A DNA stretch of 64,000 nt from Spiroplasma endosymbiont of Polydrusus cervinus (GTDB lineage: Bacteria > Bacillota_I > Bacilli_A > Mycoplasmatales > Mycoplasmataceae), in the NCBI RefSeq assembly GCF_964019755.1, contig NZ_OZ026469.1:868001-932000 (forward strand), given 5' to 3'. How positions within the stretch are numbered: the first letter of the stretch is position 1; the number at the start of each line of letters is the position of its first letter. Below the pieces are notes generated by a model. The model worked only from the letters and a program-made list of their open reading frames with translations. It searched no databases and was not told where the DNA came from. The translations under genes were made by a program, and so were the position numbers. Below, piece by piece: positions 30,866 through 42,171 of this stretch.

Positions 30866-33398
30866 GTCATCTTATATGGCATTAATTATGCTATTTATTT
30901 ATATTCCAATTATGATTTTAATTTTATTTTCCTTCAATAGTGGGGAAAGTATGAGCATTTTTAATGGTTTTTCTGATCGTTGATATAAACAACTTGCCAG
31001 TGAACAACCTTTTTTGAAAAGTATTATTGTGTCAGTTTTTACCGCGGTAATTTCGACCATTGTTTCAGTTATCATTGGGACGTTAGCGGCGATTGGTTTA
31101 AGTCGAGCACGCCGAGTTACCGAAAAAATGACCTTATCAATTACAAACATTCCGTTAATTAATGCTGATATTATTACAGCCGTATCGTTAATGATGTTAT
31201 TTATTGCCTTAGGAGCAAATTTTGGAATGTTAACATTAGTTTTAGCGCATATTTCATTTGATGTTCCGTATGTTATTTTAACGGTATTCCCACGATTACG
31301 AAAAGTGGATCCAAAATTAATTGAAGCATCATTAGACTTGGGGGCAAAGCCATCACAAACATTACGGAAAATTATTTTGCCAATTTTAAAACCAGCTATT
31401 ATTGCGGCGGCGGCAATTGCCTTTGTGATGAGTTTTGATGATTTTATCATTTCTTATTTTACGGGTGGTGATGATGTTAACGTTGCAACATTCATTTATA
31501 CGATGAAACGCATTAAACCATTTATTAATGCTTTTGGAACAATTTGTATTACAATTATTGGAATTGTTATTATTGGTTGAAATGGTTGAAATATTTATAA
31601 AATTAATTATAATAAGTTTCGCCGGGAAATGTTAAAAGGAACTTATAAAGACAAAGATATTATGCATTATGAAAAGAAATTAGCCTTTCTTTATCATCAA
31701 TTAAATAGTAAGCAATTTGATAATGAAAAACAAAAAGAACGTTTACGTTGAAAAATTATTAGACTAGAAAAAAAATACGATAAAAGTGTTTTATGAATCG
31801 AAAATAAGAAACAAAGTTTTGTTGAACAACAAGAAATCAAAGAAAATATTAATAAAATGTCTCGGAAAAAATTCCGTTGATTGGCAAAAAGTTGAAAACT
31901 AGTTTCGTTGACAATTATTGCTGTTGGCTCAATAGCCTTATTAACGGGGGGTTATATTAATAATAATATTTATGATTTAGCCGTCGCGAACTGAGGGGGG
32001 TATATTACTGTTGATTTAATTAGTAATTTTGAAAAGAAATATAATGTAAAAGTTAAGTATAGTGTTTATGATAGCAATGAAACATTATACAACAAACTAT
32101 ATACAACACATTATGACATTATGGTACCAAGTGATTATATGGTTAATAAGTTAGCACAAGAAAATCGTTTAGAAGAAATTGATTATCAAAAACTAAATGA
32201 AGTTGATAAAAGCTTTAACATTATTAAACCAAATGTAAATTATCATGGTGAACAGGTGACAGAACGAAAAATTGGAAATGAATATTTTAATGATTTAAAT
32301 GTTGATATTGCAACAGTGCAAAAAACAAATCCAGAATTTTACCAAAATTGTATTGTGCCAGCTAATTTAGACCCAACAACATCAAAATGTTTTGATAAAA
32401 ATCATACCGCATCATTAGCCAATGGTTTATTAAATGTTTTAAATAAAAATAAAATAAGTGGCGAAAAAACAATTGTAAATTATAGTTTACCTTATTTTTG
32501 AGGCGAAGTTTCGTTAGTAGTTAATCCAACAGCAAGTAATTTAGAATTCTTAAAATATTTTTTTGCAAAGGCAAATCAAACTTTACCATCATCAGCGAAA
32601 GGGCAATTTGGTTATGAACGAGCAGAGTGAGATACTGATGCTGGCCGTGATCAAATTAAACTTATTGATGTGGTAAATAATAGTGTTGAATCAAATGGAA
32701 TTTCATGAGATATTTTATGACGAGCAGCAGCAGCAAATAAGCGCGTTTTAATTAATAATGATCCGCGAAACTTATTTATGTTGACTACTGAAAAAAAATA
32801 TTTTAAACCAGTGCCAACAACAAAAAGCGAAATTGATTATGGTTATCATGAATTAGCAATATTGTTAAAACATAATAATGTTGCCTTAATGAATGATGAA
32901 TTAATAAACGCTGTTGGGGATGGAAACTTTGATTTTGCCTTTATATATAATGGTGATGCAATTTATGCTGATACATTATTTGCTAAGAGTCGTAGAGAAG
33001 CTAGTGCTACCAAATTAATTATTACCCGACCACGAGCAACAACTGAATGAACACCAGCAACAATCGAGGGAACTAATATTTGAAGTGATAATATGGTTTT
33101 AGCAAAGAATGCGAAGTATCCTGATTTAGCTTATAAGTTTATGAATTTTATTATTCAAAACGGAACCGCTTTAACTGAAGAAGCAAATTATATTTCTCCT
33201 TACCAACAAGTAATGGATTATGAAAATAATTATAATTATTATCGTAATGAACATGGCCCAATATCAGGAGCTATGGTTAATTATCGTCGTGACTATGTGC
33301 CGGTGGCGAAACTTGATGATAATGATATGTATATTTCCCAACCAGAAATGGCAGATGGACCATTTACAATTTACAATATATTAAACACAAAAAAATAA
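30849..33398 (+). CDS. potCD: Fused permease PotC and substrate-binding protein PotD
   Basis: An 849-residue fusion known from mollicutes. Residues 1-250 are the PotC permease, with six helices and the EAA loop LIEASLDLGAKPSQTLRKIILP. A basic linker of about 90 residues follows, then another membrane helix (about 350-370) that tethers PotD outside the cell. PotD runs from about 375: YDLAVANWGGYITVDLISNFEKKYNVKVKY, HYDIMVPSDYMV, GTNIWSDNMVLAKNAKYPDLAYKFMNFI. It overlaps potB. The last codons (NTKK) and stop coincide with a repeated IS30-side sequence (compare 37230-37270), so the natural C-terminus may have been replaced. Confidence 0.93.
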
Positions 33399-33665
33399 AT
33401 TTTACTAATCTTAACAAACACTAATTTAATTTAAAAAAATTTTTTTAAAATATTGTCTTGATGTAAAATTTTCCAAGCAAGGTCTAATTATGGTATTTAA
33501 TATATCTAAAATAGATTTTAATCTACTACGAATATTAATTAATGGCTCATTTTAACCCAAATCAACGCCTTATATCTCTATTTATTCTTTCTACTAATGC
33601 TTTCTGGCGAAGTTTACCAGGATCACAAAAATAAACTCTTATTTGAAAATGTTTTTCTATTGATT
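33395..33665 (-). pseudogene. IS30-family transposase, C-terminal fragment
   Basis: Same sequence block as 17583-17930 (DPGKLRQKALVERINRDIRR...), with extra substitutions, and shortened. It starts inside the potCD stop region and ends at an E2 scrap (33664-33683). Confidence 0.7.
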
Positions 33666-33685
33666 TGGTATTTACAATTTACATT

Positions 33686-34501
33686 TTAGGCATATATTCC
33701 ATAGCGATCAACCAACTGTCTTGTTCGTCTTTCTAATAATAAAAATAAAGTAGCATTGACAATATATTTTCCTGTAAAAATTCCAAATAAAATTCCGATA
33801 AAAATTAAAGTATGCTGTCATGATTCAAAAATCGAAGCCATTCCGTGAATATCATGGTCATGATCATGACCAACATCAGTATGACGGATATTTACTAAAA
33901 TTTTGGCAACAATTAGAAATAAAATTGCTTCAATTAAAGCACATATTGGAATAATAATAACAAATGCTAAAATTTTCTTTACGCAATTAATATTGCTAAT
34001 TTTATGATGATGATTATGAGCTTTTTTAACATGATGATACTCATGAATATTATGGTCGGTCACATTTTCTGGCACCCTAGTTTTTGCACAAGCATTGAAT
34101 AAAATATAATAAACAAATCATGTTATAAACACAACTAAAATATTAGAAATCATAAAAAACGCCATTTCAATTCAGGTATGATACCCATCAATTAAGTTAT
34201 GAATTCATGGTAAGGCTATTCCCTCTAATAAACCAAATCCTAACCCAACAATTGAAATTGAATAAATAATTACTAAAGTATCAAAAAAACGCAATCCAAA
34301 AGTTGCTCCCCAAGGAGTTGGCACATTAAAAACTTCTAATAAGCTTAACTCAACCACCATTGCTAAAAAAATAGCAGAAGTCGCAATTTTAAAAGTAATT
34401 GACCTTTGATTATATAATTCTTTATGAAAAACTGATTTTTTAATTCGTGCTCAAATCTTATCATTTTGTAATATTAAATTACTGTTATTATTTTTTCTCA
34501 T
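33686..34501 (-). CDS. ECF-transporter S-component-like membrane protein with His-rich loop
   Basis: A 271-residue membrane protein with about six helices. The N-terminal half (TFKIATSAIFLAMVVELSLLEVF, TPWGATFGLRFFDTLVII, LGFGLLEGIALPWIHNLIDGY) resembles substrate-binding S components of ECF vitamin/metal importers. Unusual are two His-rich hydrophilic loops, HEYHHVKKAHNHHHK (about 160-175) and HTDVGHDHDHDIHG (about 220-233), which suggest binding of Zn, Ni or Co. The C-terminus ends RRTRQLVDRYGIYA. No ATPase or T component is adjacent. S-component identity is inferred; membrane and His-rich character are seen directly. Confidence 0.65.
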
Positions 34502-34640
34502 TATTTTTTCCTTTATTATTTATAAAAAATATAATTTTTTTAAAAAAGTCAAGTTAAACAATTTATTTTTATAAAAAAAATTATAACTAATTTAAATAAA
34601 AAAAATTATGAATATGTAAAGAAAAGTTTACATAAAAAAT
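34502..34640. other. A+T-rich spacer
   Basis: Contains the upstream region of the ECF-S-like gene; no frame, hairpin or repeat recognised. Confidence 0.4.
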
Positions 34641-35890
34641 AAAATTTATTTAGGATTGAGTTATTCTGTATTCAACAGGACTTAATCCTTTTAATTTTCT
34701 TTGTGGTCTAATTTCATTATAAAATTTAATATATTGTGGAATCATTTTATATATATATTCTTTGTTTCTAAAAATACGTTTTAATGTTTCAAAAAATTAA
34801 GTTTTAAAAGTTCCAAATCAAGATTCAGTATGACCATTATCTGATGAAGATCCTCTTCGTGACATTGAAATTATTATTCCTAATTTTTTACATAAATTTG
34901 TAAATATAAAATTTGTATAGTGAAATCCTTGATCAGTTTGTAAAGTTCATGTTTTAGGTTTCCCCGCTTTTATTCAAGCATTAATTATATTTTTTACCAC
35001 AAAAGGCATATCTAGAGTTTTGTTAATTTGGTAATCTAAAATTTCATTAGCATGAAAATCTTTTACTATAGATAAATAATATTTTTTATTATTAGTAGTT
35101 AAATATGTAATATCTATTCCATTTTTTGGTTAATTCCAGTTGTAGAAAAATTTCTATTTAGAATATTTTCATATCTTAATTGACCAGAAAGTTTTTTATA
35201 ATTGAATCTTTTTTTCTAATTATAGCTTTTAATTTCATTTCTTTCATATATCTATATACTACTCATGGATTAATATTTAAATCATATAATTTTTTTAATC
35301 ATAATGTAATCATATTATAACCATAGATTCTTTTAAAATTATGATATGTTGATTGAATAATATCCGCAATTAAATTATTTCATTTATTATATTTTGGTTT
35401 CCCCAAACATAATAATTTATGATAACCAGCTCTGGAAACTTTAAATATTTTACACAAAGATACAATTGTATAAATATTAGATAATTCATAAATTTTTTTA
35501 TATTTATTTTTTACGCTTAAGGATACGTACTTTGATAATTCTTCAAATTGTTTTGCATATTCATATATTTCTTTCTTTGTCAGTAACTCTAATGGTTTAT
35601 TGGCAACGCCATGCTTTCTGGTTCTGCTTTTTATTTGTGTTCCATGACCTCATTCTAAACTTTCTTCACCTTTTGCATTATATGTTTTAATTCATAAATA
35701 AATAGTATGTCATGAAACATTATATTCCTTTGAAAGTAATTTTACGGGTTTTCCATTTTTGTATAAATTAATAATATTTATTTTAAATTCTTTATTGTTT
35801 TTTTCATATAAAAGAACATCTCCTTAATAAATTAATAAAGTTTTAACATAATTTTCTATTTTTTATGTCTACTTTATTTTAGATGTTCAT
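34640..35890 (-). mobile_element. Decayed IS3-family element, second type
   Basis: One edge carries a repeat-like end TGTCTACTTTATTTTAGATG at 35866-35885. The reverse strand reads HTH orfA (KEFKINIINLYKNGKPVKLLSKEYNVSWHTIYLWIKTY) then orfB (FKVSRAGYHKLLC, TDQGFHYTN, SMSRRGSSSDNGHTESWFGTFKT, NEIRPQRKLKGLSPVEYR). Different from the abundant IS of this window. Confidence 0.75.
34660..35825 (-). pseudogene. IS3-family transposase (frameshifted, several stops)
   Basis: The DDE region is recognisable (WTLQTDQGFHYTN for the second Asp, DNGHTESWFGTFK for the Glu region), but the part around 35110-35200 changes frame more than once and TAA interrupts at about 34797. Not functional as it stands. Confidence 0.75.
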
Positions 35891-35911
35891 TAATATCTAT
35901 TTTTATTAACA

Positions 35912-36297
35912 AAGTTACAACATCATAACCCACGTTCTGTTTTTATTTTCTTAAAATAAAATACTAGTTATTTATCTATCAATCATTAAATTGATCCTCT
36001 TGTTTCTTCTGTTTAAAAACAAGAAGTTCCCTTACCAAAATTTAGGTTTCTCGCTTGTGGGGTTTACCCGTTCCATTTTTTAAATTTCTTTAAAAACTCG
36101 TTTCTGTGGCACTTTTATAGGAAAAACTCCATATTATTTAATAATAACGTAGGAGTTTTTTCAGCCGTCATAAGTTACCCTTATGCCTAATTTTATGAAT
36201 TAAATTAGCACAAACACTACAATCATCACAGACTGTGCGAGCGTGGAGTTTCCTCTATTAACAAAATGTTAATAGCAACTAGCTCTGTTATAACTCA
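35912..36297 (-). ncRNA. rnpB: RNase P RNA (class B)
   Basis: Catalytic RNA of RNase P. On the minus strand: GAGGAAACTCCACGCTCGCACA near the 5' end, CTTATGACGGCTGAAAAAACTCC, AAACGGGTAAACCCCACAAGCGAGAAACC, and 3' AGAACGTGGGTTATGATG pairing back to the start. These are the conserved CRI-CRV elements; the layout fits the Firmicutes-type (B) RNA. TATAAT at 36309-36304 places the start near 36297. Ends are estimates within about 10 nt. The protein partner is rnpA at 1020-1337. Confidence 0.92.
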
Positions 36298-36303
36298 TAA
36301 TTA

Positions 36304-36332
36304 TTATACTATATCTTTATTCTTAATTAAAC
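36304..36332 (-). promoter_or_regulatory. rnpB promoter
   Basis: TATAAT (minus, 36309-36304) with TTTAAT 17 bp upstream, about 7 nt before the RNA 5' end. Confidence 0.6.
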
Positions 36333-36336
36333 AAAT

Positions 36337-36663
36337 CTAATCATTATTTATTTTACCCTCTAAATTATGAATTCGTTTAATTAAATCCGCTTTTGAATAT
36401 CCTTCTTCTTCTAAGCGCGCTTTTTGTGCTTTTGTTTCATCAAGTTGAGCACGTAACACATCATTTTTATCTTGCAACTCACTTAATTGTTGACGCAAAT
36501 ACTTGATTTCTTTATTAAAATCATTTGTAATGTACTCAAAAATTTGATAATCAGTGGCAATCATATCCAAAAACATATCAACATCATTTGGATCATACCC
36601 CTGATAATCAACTTGAAATTCTTTATTAATAATATCAGTTACTCGTAATTTAATTGCTTTCAT
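36337..36663 (-). CDS. gpsB: DivIVA/GpsB-family cell-division protein
   Basis: A 108-residue protein. The N-terminal DivIVA domain is KLRVTDIINKEFQVDYQGYDPNDVDMFLDMIATDY (membrane- and division-associated), then a long coiled coil (EIKYLRQQLSELQDKNDVLRAQLDETKAQKARLEE). Size fits GpsB rather than DivIVA. In spiroplasma, which lacks a cell wall, its partner cannot be PBP1 in the usual sense. It is divergent from recU (remnant) and adjacent to rnpB, a neighbourhood common in Firmicutes. Confidence 0.88.
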   Translation of the reverse strand: MKAIKLRVTDIINKEFQVDYQGYDPNDVDMFLDMIATDYQIFEYITNDFNKEIKYLRQQLSELQDKNDVLRAQLDETKAQKARLEEEGYSKADLIKRIHNLEGKINND

Positions 36664-36733
36664 TTTTACACCTCATTTGTAATGAACAAATTCCCCTTTT
36701 TGATAATTATATTAGGGAAGGAGAAAAACAACA

Positions 36734-37111
36734 ATGCCCCTACTCAATAATCGTGGAATGTTTTTAGAATCTTTACTTAATTATACTATTCAAAAATATT
36801 ATGATAATAATATTCGTCTCTTTTTTAAACAACCAGTAACTATTATCCCGCTGGAAAAACAGCAACATTTAATCACAAAAAGTTATTTTAAATCAAAAAC
36901 TGGTTGTGATTATTATGAACTTTATTAAGACCATTATATTGAATTTGAAGCAAAAGAAACCAACCAAAAAAATTTAATTTAAAAAATATTAAGACTCATT
37001 AATTACAACAATTAGCTTTGGTTCATAACCATCATGGCATTAGCTCTATTATTATTTATTTTCATATCTATAATCGTTATTTTATTTTATCATATCAGAA
37101 ATTAATAGAAT
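36734..37111 (+). pseudogene. recU: Holliday junction resolvase RecU, decayed and truncated
   Basis: Begins like RecU: NNRGMFLESLLNYTIQKYY (NRGxxxE), then ITKSYFKSKTGCDYYELY, IEFEAKETNQKN and, one frame over, HQLQQLALVHNHHGISSIII-like text. In-frame TAA follows YYELY, a single-base deletion follows TNQKN, and another CAA-to-TAA occurs. At 37112 E1 cuts it off and the C-terminus is missing. An AAGGAGAAA site is still in place. Confidence 0.85.
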
Positions 37112-37245
37112 TGTATACTGTAAAACTAAATCATAAAAAGTTAATAAAATTATAACAAATTAAAAATAAAAAACAATAATCACAAAAAATATTAAATTAA
37201 AAACATTGTTTTTAATATTTATTTTTAAAATTATAAAATTAAACA
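37112..37245. repeat. E1 left arm (large inverted structure)
   Basis: Begins TGTATACTGTAAAAC. With the following IS30 piece it mirrors 38862-39134, giving an inverted repeat with arms of about 270 bp around IS copy H. Confidence 0.8.
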
Positions 37246-37622
37246 CAACAAAAAATAAATTTTACTAATCTTAATAAATACTAATTTAATTTAAAAAAAT
37301 TTTTTTAAAATATTGTCTTGATGTAAAATTTTCCAAGCAAGGTCTAATTGTGGTATTTAATATTTCTAAAATAGATGTTAATCTACTACAAATATTAATT
37401 AATGGCTCATTTTAACCCAAATCAACGCCTTATATCTCTATTTATTCTTTCTACTAATGCTTTCTGACAAGGTTTACCAGAATCACAAAAATAAACTCTT
37501 ATTTGAAAATGTTTTTCTATTGATTTTTATCTATAAAATTATTTTCCTCTATCGGTTAAAATACAACTAAATTTACTAATACCAATTTGTTTAATCATTT
37601 TTATTAAAATTGTTAATACACA
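37246..37622 (-). pseudogene. IS30-family transposase, C-terminal fragment
   Basis: Same block as 17583-17930; reverse strand shows LTDRGK and ALVERINRDI with several substitutions. It ends at IS copy H. Confidence 0.72.
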
Positions 37623-38851
37623 TAGACTGCACCCAAAAGAGTAAGTAAAGAAAAAAAGTCTTTGCTAAACTTTAAAGGAGGTGTATTTTTATATGGCAAG
37701 AAAAGGACAAAAATTTAATAAATATACAGCATATTTTCGAAAAATGATAGTACACGAGGTTAAAAATAATAGTATAAGTTTTATTGCAAAAAAATATCAA
37801 ATTAATAAAAAAACTGTTGCTTCATGGTATGAAAATTTTAAGAAAGGAATTTTAAACACCAATAAAGGTCCAAAAAAATCATTTGAAAAAAGAGATTTAA
37901 ACTATTACAAAGTTAGGTATGAATTACTAAAAAAGCTTCATGACTTTTACAATTAAATAAAAGAAAAATTGTATCTTTTATCAAAGAAAACATTAATAAA
38001 TATCCACTAAATTTATTACTTGATATAACAGATTTAAAGCGTAGTTATTGAAATAAATATAAAAATTATTCAAGTAATGGTAAGGATAGCGAATCATTAA
38101 AAAATATTGTAAAAGTCTATGAAGAAAATTTAAAACAATTTGGTTATCGTCGAATTACCAAATATTTAAAAGAAGATTATGGCATTGTTTATAATGCTAA
38201 GAAAGTATTGCGAATTATGAAAGAAAATAATATTCAAGCTGAATATGTAAAGCGTATGCGTAGAAAAATATTAATAAAACAAAATAGAAATAAAAATATA
38301 ATTAAATATCCTGATTTAGTAAATCGTAATTTTAATGATATTAAAGAAAGATTTTCAATTTTATTTACTGATGTAACTTATTTAATTTAAAATGGTAAAA
38401 AACATTATCAATCAACAATACTTGATGGATATACTAAAGAAATTATTGATGTAAAATGATCAAAATTTAATAATAACAAACTTGTAATTGATAATTTAAA
38501 TGATGCAATTAATAAAATTAAAAAAATAAAAAAAGATTTAAATAAAATAATAATTCATTCAGATCACGGATATCAATATACATCTAAAAATTATAATAGT
38601 AAATGTTTAGATAACAAAATTATAATTTCAATGGGTAAAAATTATCATTGTGCAGACAACATTATTATTGAGAGTTTTCATTCATTACTTAAAAAAGGAA
38701 CAATCCATAATAAAAATTATAAATCTCATAATAAATATATTAATGATGTTAAAAAATGAAATAAATGATATTCAAACCAAAAAGAAAAATATATAATAAA
38801 TGAAAGTTTGTAAACCTTTTTATTAATACTTACTAAACAGGGTGCAGTCTA
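37623..38851 (+). mobile_element. IS3-family element, copy H (full length)
   Basis: Complete ends. Flanks (ACA and GTA) do not match, and the sequence beyond each side is IS30 debris in opposite orientations, so recombination followed insertion. Confidence 0.9.
37693..38813 (+). pseudogene. IS3-family transposase OrfAB, copy H (nonsense in orfB)
   Basis: OrfA is open to the usual end. In orfB the Trp TGA of TYLIW is TAA (38388-38390), right after the first catalytic Asp block, so the integrase domain is cut. Confidence 0.85.
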
Positions 38852-38861
38852 GTAAGTAATA

Positions 38862-39000
38862 GATTAAAACCTATTTTAGATATATTAAATACCACAATTA
38901 GACCTTGCTTGGAAAATTTTACATCAAGACAATATTTTAAAAAAATTTTTTTTAAATTAAATTAGTGTTTGTTAAGATTAGTAAAATTTATTTTTTGTTG
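38862..39000 (+). pseudogene. IS30-family transposase 3' fragment (inverted copy)
   Basis: Reads KPILDILNTTIRPCLENFTS, the same C-terminal tail as 37300-37390 but on the plus strand; part of the large inverted structure. Confidence 0.65.
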
Positions 39001-39134
39001 TGTTTAATTTTATAATTTTAAAAATAAATATTAAAAACAATATTTTTAATTTAATATTTTTTGTAATTATTGTTTTTTATTTTTAATTTGTTATAATTTT
39101 ATTAACTTTTTATAATTTAGTTTTACAGTATACA
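39001..39134. repeat. E1 right arm
   Basis: Ends TTTTACAGTATACA; cuts the IS30 transposase N-terminal piece on its right side. Confidence 0.8.
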
Positions 39135-39824
39135 TCCCAATTAAATTATTATTTATAACAATATCTTTAAATTTTGTTACAATTTCGCTAGCACTATGAT
39201 TTTTTAATTTCACTGCAAAGTAATTGTTACTTGACTGTTCAACTAATACCAAACAACTAGATTGGTAGTGTTTTCCCACAACAGTATCCATTTCAAATCA
39301 ACCAACACTAGAAACTTTATTTTCAATATCTCAAATTGATTTAAAATTAATTAATTTTCCACGATTATCATTTTGTTTTGTTTTATATTTTTTACCACGA
39401 TGAGGAAAATTTTCTTTTCTTAACCCTAATTTTCCTAAACGAATTAATTTATATAAAGCTTTAACACAAATAGAAAATTTAACACCAAATTTTATAAAAT
39501 AACGATAAATCAATTATTGGGGTGTATCACGGTATTTATTAAATCTTGTTTTAATAAAATCTAACTGATCTTTTGTAAATTCAGGTATTTTTTTAATACA
39601 TTTTTACGCTTTTGTTTATAATCTTTGTGAGCATCTGATGGCTTATAATCTTGTATATTTTTAAATCGCTTAATTTCTCTTTTAACAGTATTAATCCCAC
39701 GACCCATTTGTCTTGCTATTTCAGATAAATTAATCGTGCCATTTTTCTTTTTACAAGTATCAGATAATAATAAATCCTTAAAAAAATCTCGTTCATCAAA
39801 TATTAAATGTTTAAATTTTTTCAT
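39135..39824 (-). pseudogene. IS30-family transposase, N-terminal part
   Basis: Starts MKKFKHLIFDERDFFKDLLL with the HTH SEIARQMGRGINTVKREIKRF, followed by IPEFTKDQLDFIKTRFNKYR, GVKFSICVKALYKLIRLGKL and the first DDE Asp in VGWFEMDTVVGKH. A frameshift near 39590 and a TAA near 39513 break it. At 39134 the frame runs into E1 (LIGM then YTVKLN). It lies divergent from plectrovirus-like genes, as expected for a virus-borne transposase. Confidence 0.8.
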
Positions 39825-39890
39825 TTTTATACAAATTACCTTTATTTTTTCTTATAATGTATTATATATAAAATAAAGAGGTTAATAAAT

Positions 39891-40559
39891 ATGCAAGAAT
39901 TTAGTAAATTTAACAACAAAAAACGAATTATTAGTTATGAACATTTAAATAAAAAATATGATTTAAATTTTAGTGACTATAATTTTGGTTTTGATTGAGA
40001 AATATTTAAAAATTTTGTTGGTGATAGTTATGCTCGATATTTTACTTCGCCAAGTTACTGCCTTACCTTTAAACTATACACAAAAGTTAGTATTTAATCC
40101 TTTTACGATACCGGGTGGAGTTGGTAAATTCTTAAACTTTATTTCTTTTGGTATTCCTTGGGGATAAGTAATTAACGAAGATGAAAATACATGACCTAAT
40201 TTTTAATGATTAAATGGTTTTATGAGTGCTAATGTTTATAGTTTTTATAATGATGCTTTTTGAAGTGGTGATGCAAAAGGTAATAGTTATTTACCATTTG
40301 AAATATTTAGAGAACAAGGTAATGATAAAGTTGGTGCTATTTTTGGTGCAAATGCTACTAGTTTTGGTTTTACTACTTTATTAACTGATAAATTAGTAGG
40401 TACTGTTTTAACTAAGGATGGTAAACCAACAAATAATATAGTTTATTCAACATATAATCTAAAACAATTAAACGAAAAAACTAATCGAGTTTATTTAATT
40501 AATGAACTTACAACAGCAGTAGATGCTCAAACACCAGTTAGTGATAAGTGAAGAAGATA
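39891..40559 (+). pseudogene. Plectrovirus-like structural protein, N-terminal part (degraded)
   Basis: Starts with AAAGAGGTTAATAAAT then MQEFSKFNNKKRIISYEHLN. It stops at about 40097, and continues in other frames: PLNYTQKLVFNPFTIPGGVGKF, then FGANATSFGFTTLLTDKLVGTVL and STYNLKQLNEKTNRVYLINE. In-frame stops at 40167 and 40205. The pairing with an IS30-type transposase suggests the large ORF of an SpV1-type filamentous virus; the match was not tested. Confidence 0.55.
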
Positions 40560-41083
40560 ATGATTGTGAATTCTTACAAACACCCGATGGGATAAATTGT
40601 AGTTATATAATTCATATGTTTTCAATCCAAGCATTATATAAAGGTAATTTTGAAATTATCTTTTATGCTGATAACCCATATACAAATAATGAAGAAGATT
40701 ATTTACGTTTATCAGTATGGAGTTTTCGTGGTAAAACAAAAAGTGTATTAAATAACTATTTACGCGATATTACAACTAATTATAAAGCTAGTTTTTTATT
40801 ATCCCATGACTATGAAATACCAACATTTAATTACCCACAACAATATGTATTGCCACCAGCTCCTTATAATTATCGAGAGTATACAAAAGATATTATTTCT
40901 GCTGGTGCAGTACAACCATTAAAAACTAAAATTACCGCACCAGCACAATGTAAAAGAACAGGTACATATATTAACTTATTTTTTGATGAATTTAATTATG
41001 CTCATTATGAAACTGAAATTGATTTAAGACAAATTGACCAACAATTCAAAGTATTGATAAATTTATTAGTTCTTATAAAATAA
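40523..41083 (+). pseudogene. Plectrovirus-like structural protein, middle part
   Basis: Open frame of 186 codons continuing the previous gene after a shift (QTPVSDKW / LVISEEDNDCEFLQTPDGIN). Beta-rich text with many Tyr and Asn. A one-base change near 41050 (QQFK then VLINLL versus SIDKFISSYK) moves the frame again. Probably one long ancestral gene with the pieces around it. Confidence 0.5.
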
Positions 41084-41690
41084 TAGAAATAAGTAATCTA
41101 GGTAATTTACAAATTGAATGTGGGCCACCTGATATCGAAAATTTTATTCCTAATAGAAATATTAATATAATAAGTGGGAGTGAAGAATGTAGTAATAATT
41201 TATTTTCATTGAAAAATATAACTTTACAACAGAAGGGTTATTCGCAAACTGATAAAGTTAATTTTGATAATACAATAACTTTATATACTGATAATATAAC
41301 TAATGAAATTAAAACATTTGCTACTGGTTATACTAATAGATTATTAAAAAAAACTATAATCCATATGATTCAAAAAATGGTGATAGAATAAAATTTTTAC
41401 TACAAATAGTCTGATTAGACAGACTAGATAATCCTAAAATTAAAGAAACATATTTACAAGAATATTATACTAATGATATGAAATTAAAAATTAGATTTTC
41501 AAAAACATTACTATCTAAATTATTATTCACTTTTAAAGAAATACTTACTCTTTTTTTCGGTAATGATAAAAATGTTGTATTAGATGTTAATAATCCAAAT
41601 ACACTGGGAATTAGAAATAATAGTACTAGTCCTGTTAAAATTACAATGAAACCATGGTGAATAGAAGAAAGAGATTTAATATCTCTTTCT
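41050..41690 (+). pseudogene. Plectrovirus-like structural protein, C-terminal part
   Basis: Pieces FISSYKIIEISNLGNLQIECG, then ATGYTNRLLKKTIIHMIQKM, shift, then FLLQIVWLDRLDNPKIKETYL, FSKTLLSKLLFTFKEILTLFF (possible membrane helix) and NNSTSPVKITMKPWWIEERDL. It ends in a GAAGAAAGAGAT/ATCTCTTTCTTC hairpin (41665-41693) shared with the converging lipoprotein gene. Confidence 0.5.
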
Positions 41691-41691
41691 T

Positions 41692-42156
41692 CTATTCACC
41701 ATTAACTTTTACATCACCATTTTTATCAACAATTACGTTAGGTAAATCTTGTTCTTTACCATTTCAACGATAAACTGCTTTAAAATAATTACCATTGTCA
41801 CTTTCTTCACGAGTAGGATTGGGCCAATTCATAATAGTATACTTAATTCCTATTTTATCGTTAAATAAATATATTTTTCTACCTTCTTCATTATTTGATA
41901 CTTTTTTAATTTTTCAACCATCTGAATAAAAAGTTATAAAATATCATTTATTATTAGGATTAAAAAATGGTTTTTCTTGTGGTGATATTCATTCTAAATT
42001 GTCTCTGATTTCTTGATTAGCAGTATCTATTTTATGATTTTCTTTTTCTTTTTTTAATTCATCTTCAGTATATTGTGGTTTATTACAAGCAACTAAACTG
42101 GTTGTACTTATTCCAATTAAAGTGATTGTTATTAAGGAGACTAATATTTTTTTCAT
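41692..42156 (-). CDS. Lipoprotein, unknown function
   Basis: A 154-residue precursor with a lipoprotein signal MKKILVSLITITLIGISTTSLVAC (lipobox SLVAC, Cys about 24), so it is lipid-anchored outside the cell. The mature part is hydrophilic, Trp- and Tyr-rich, with a charged start (NKPQYTEDELKKEKENHK) and an aromatic pattern (WYFITFYSDGWKIKKVSN). The Trp codons are mostly TGA. No family recognised. Followed by the shared hairpin terminator; upstream lies another exported protein in the same direction. Confidence 0.8.
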
Positions 42157-42171
42157 TTAAGTATTTTTTTA

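Noticed and set aside
30899-31450. 183-codon minus-strand frame
   Set aside because: Mirror of the PotC permease domain; composition is that of an antisense shadow.
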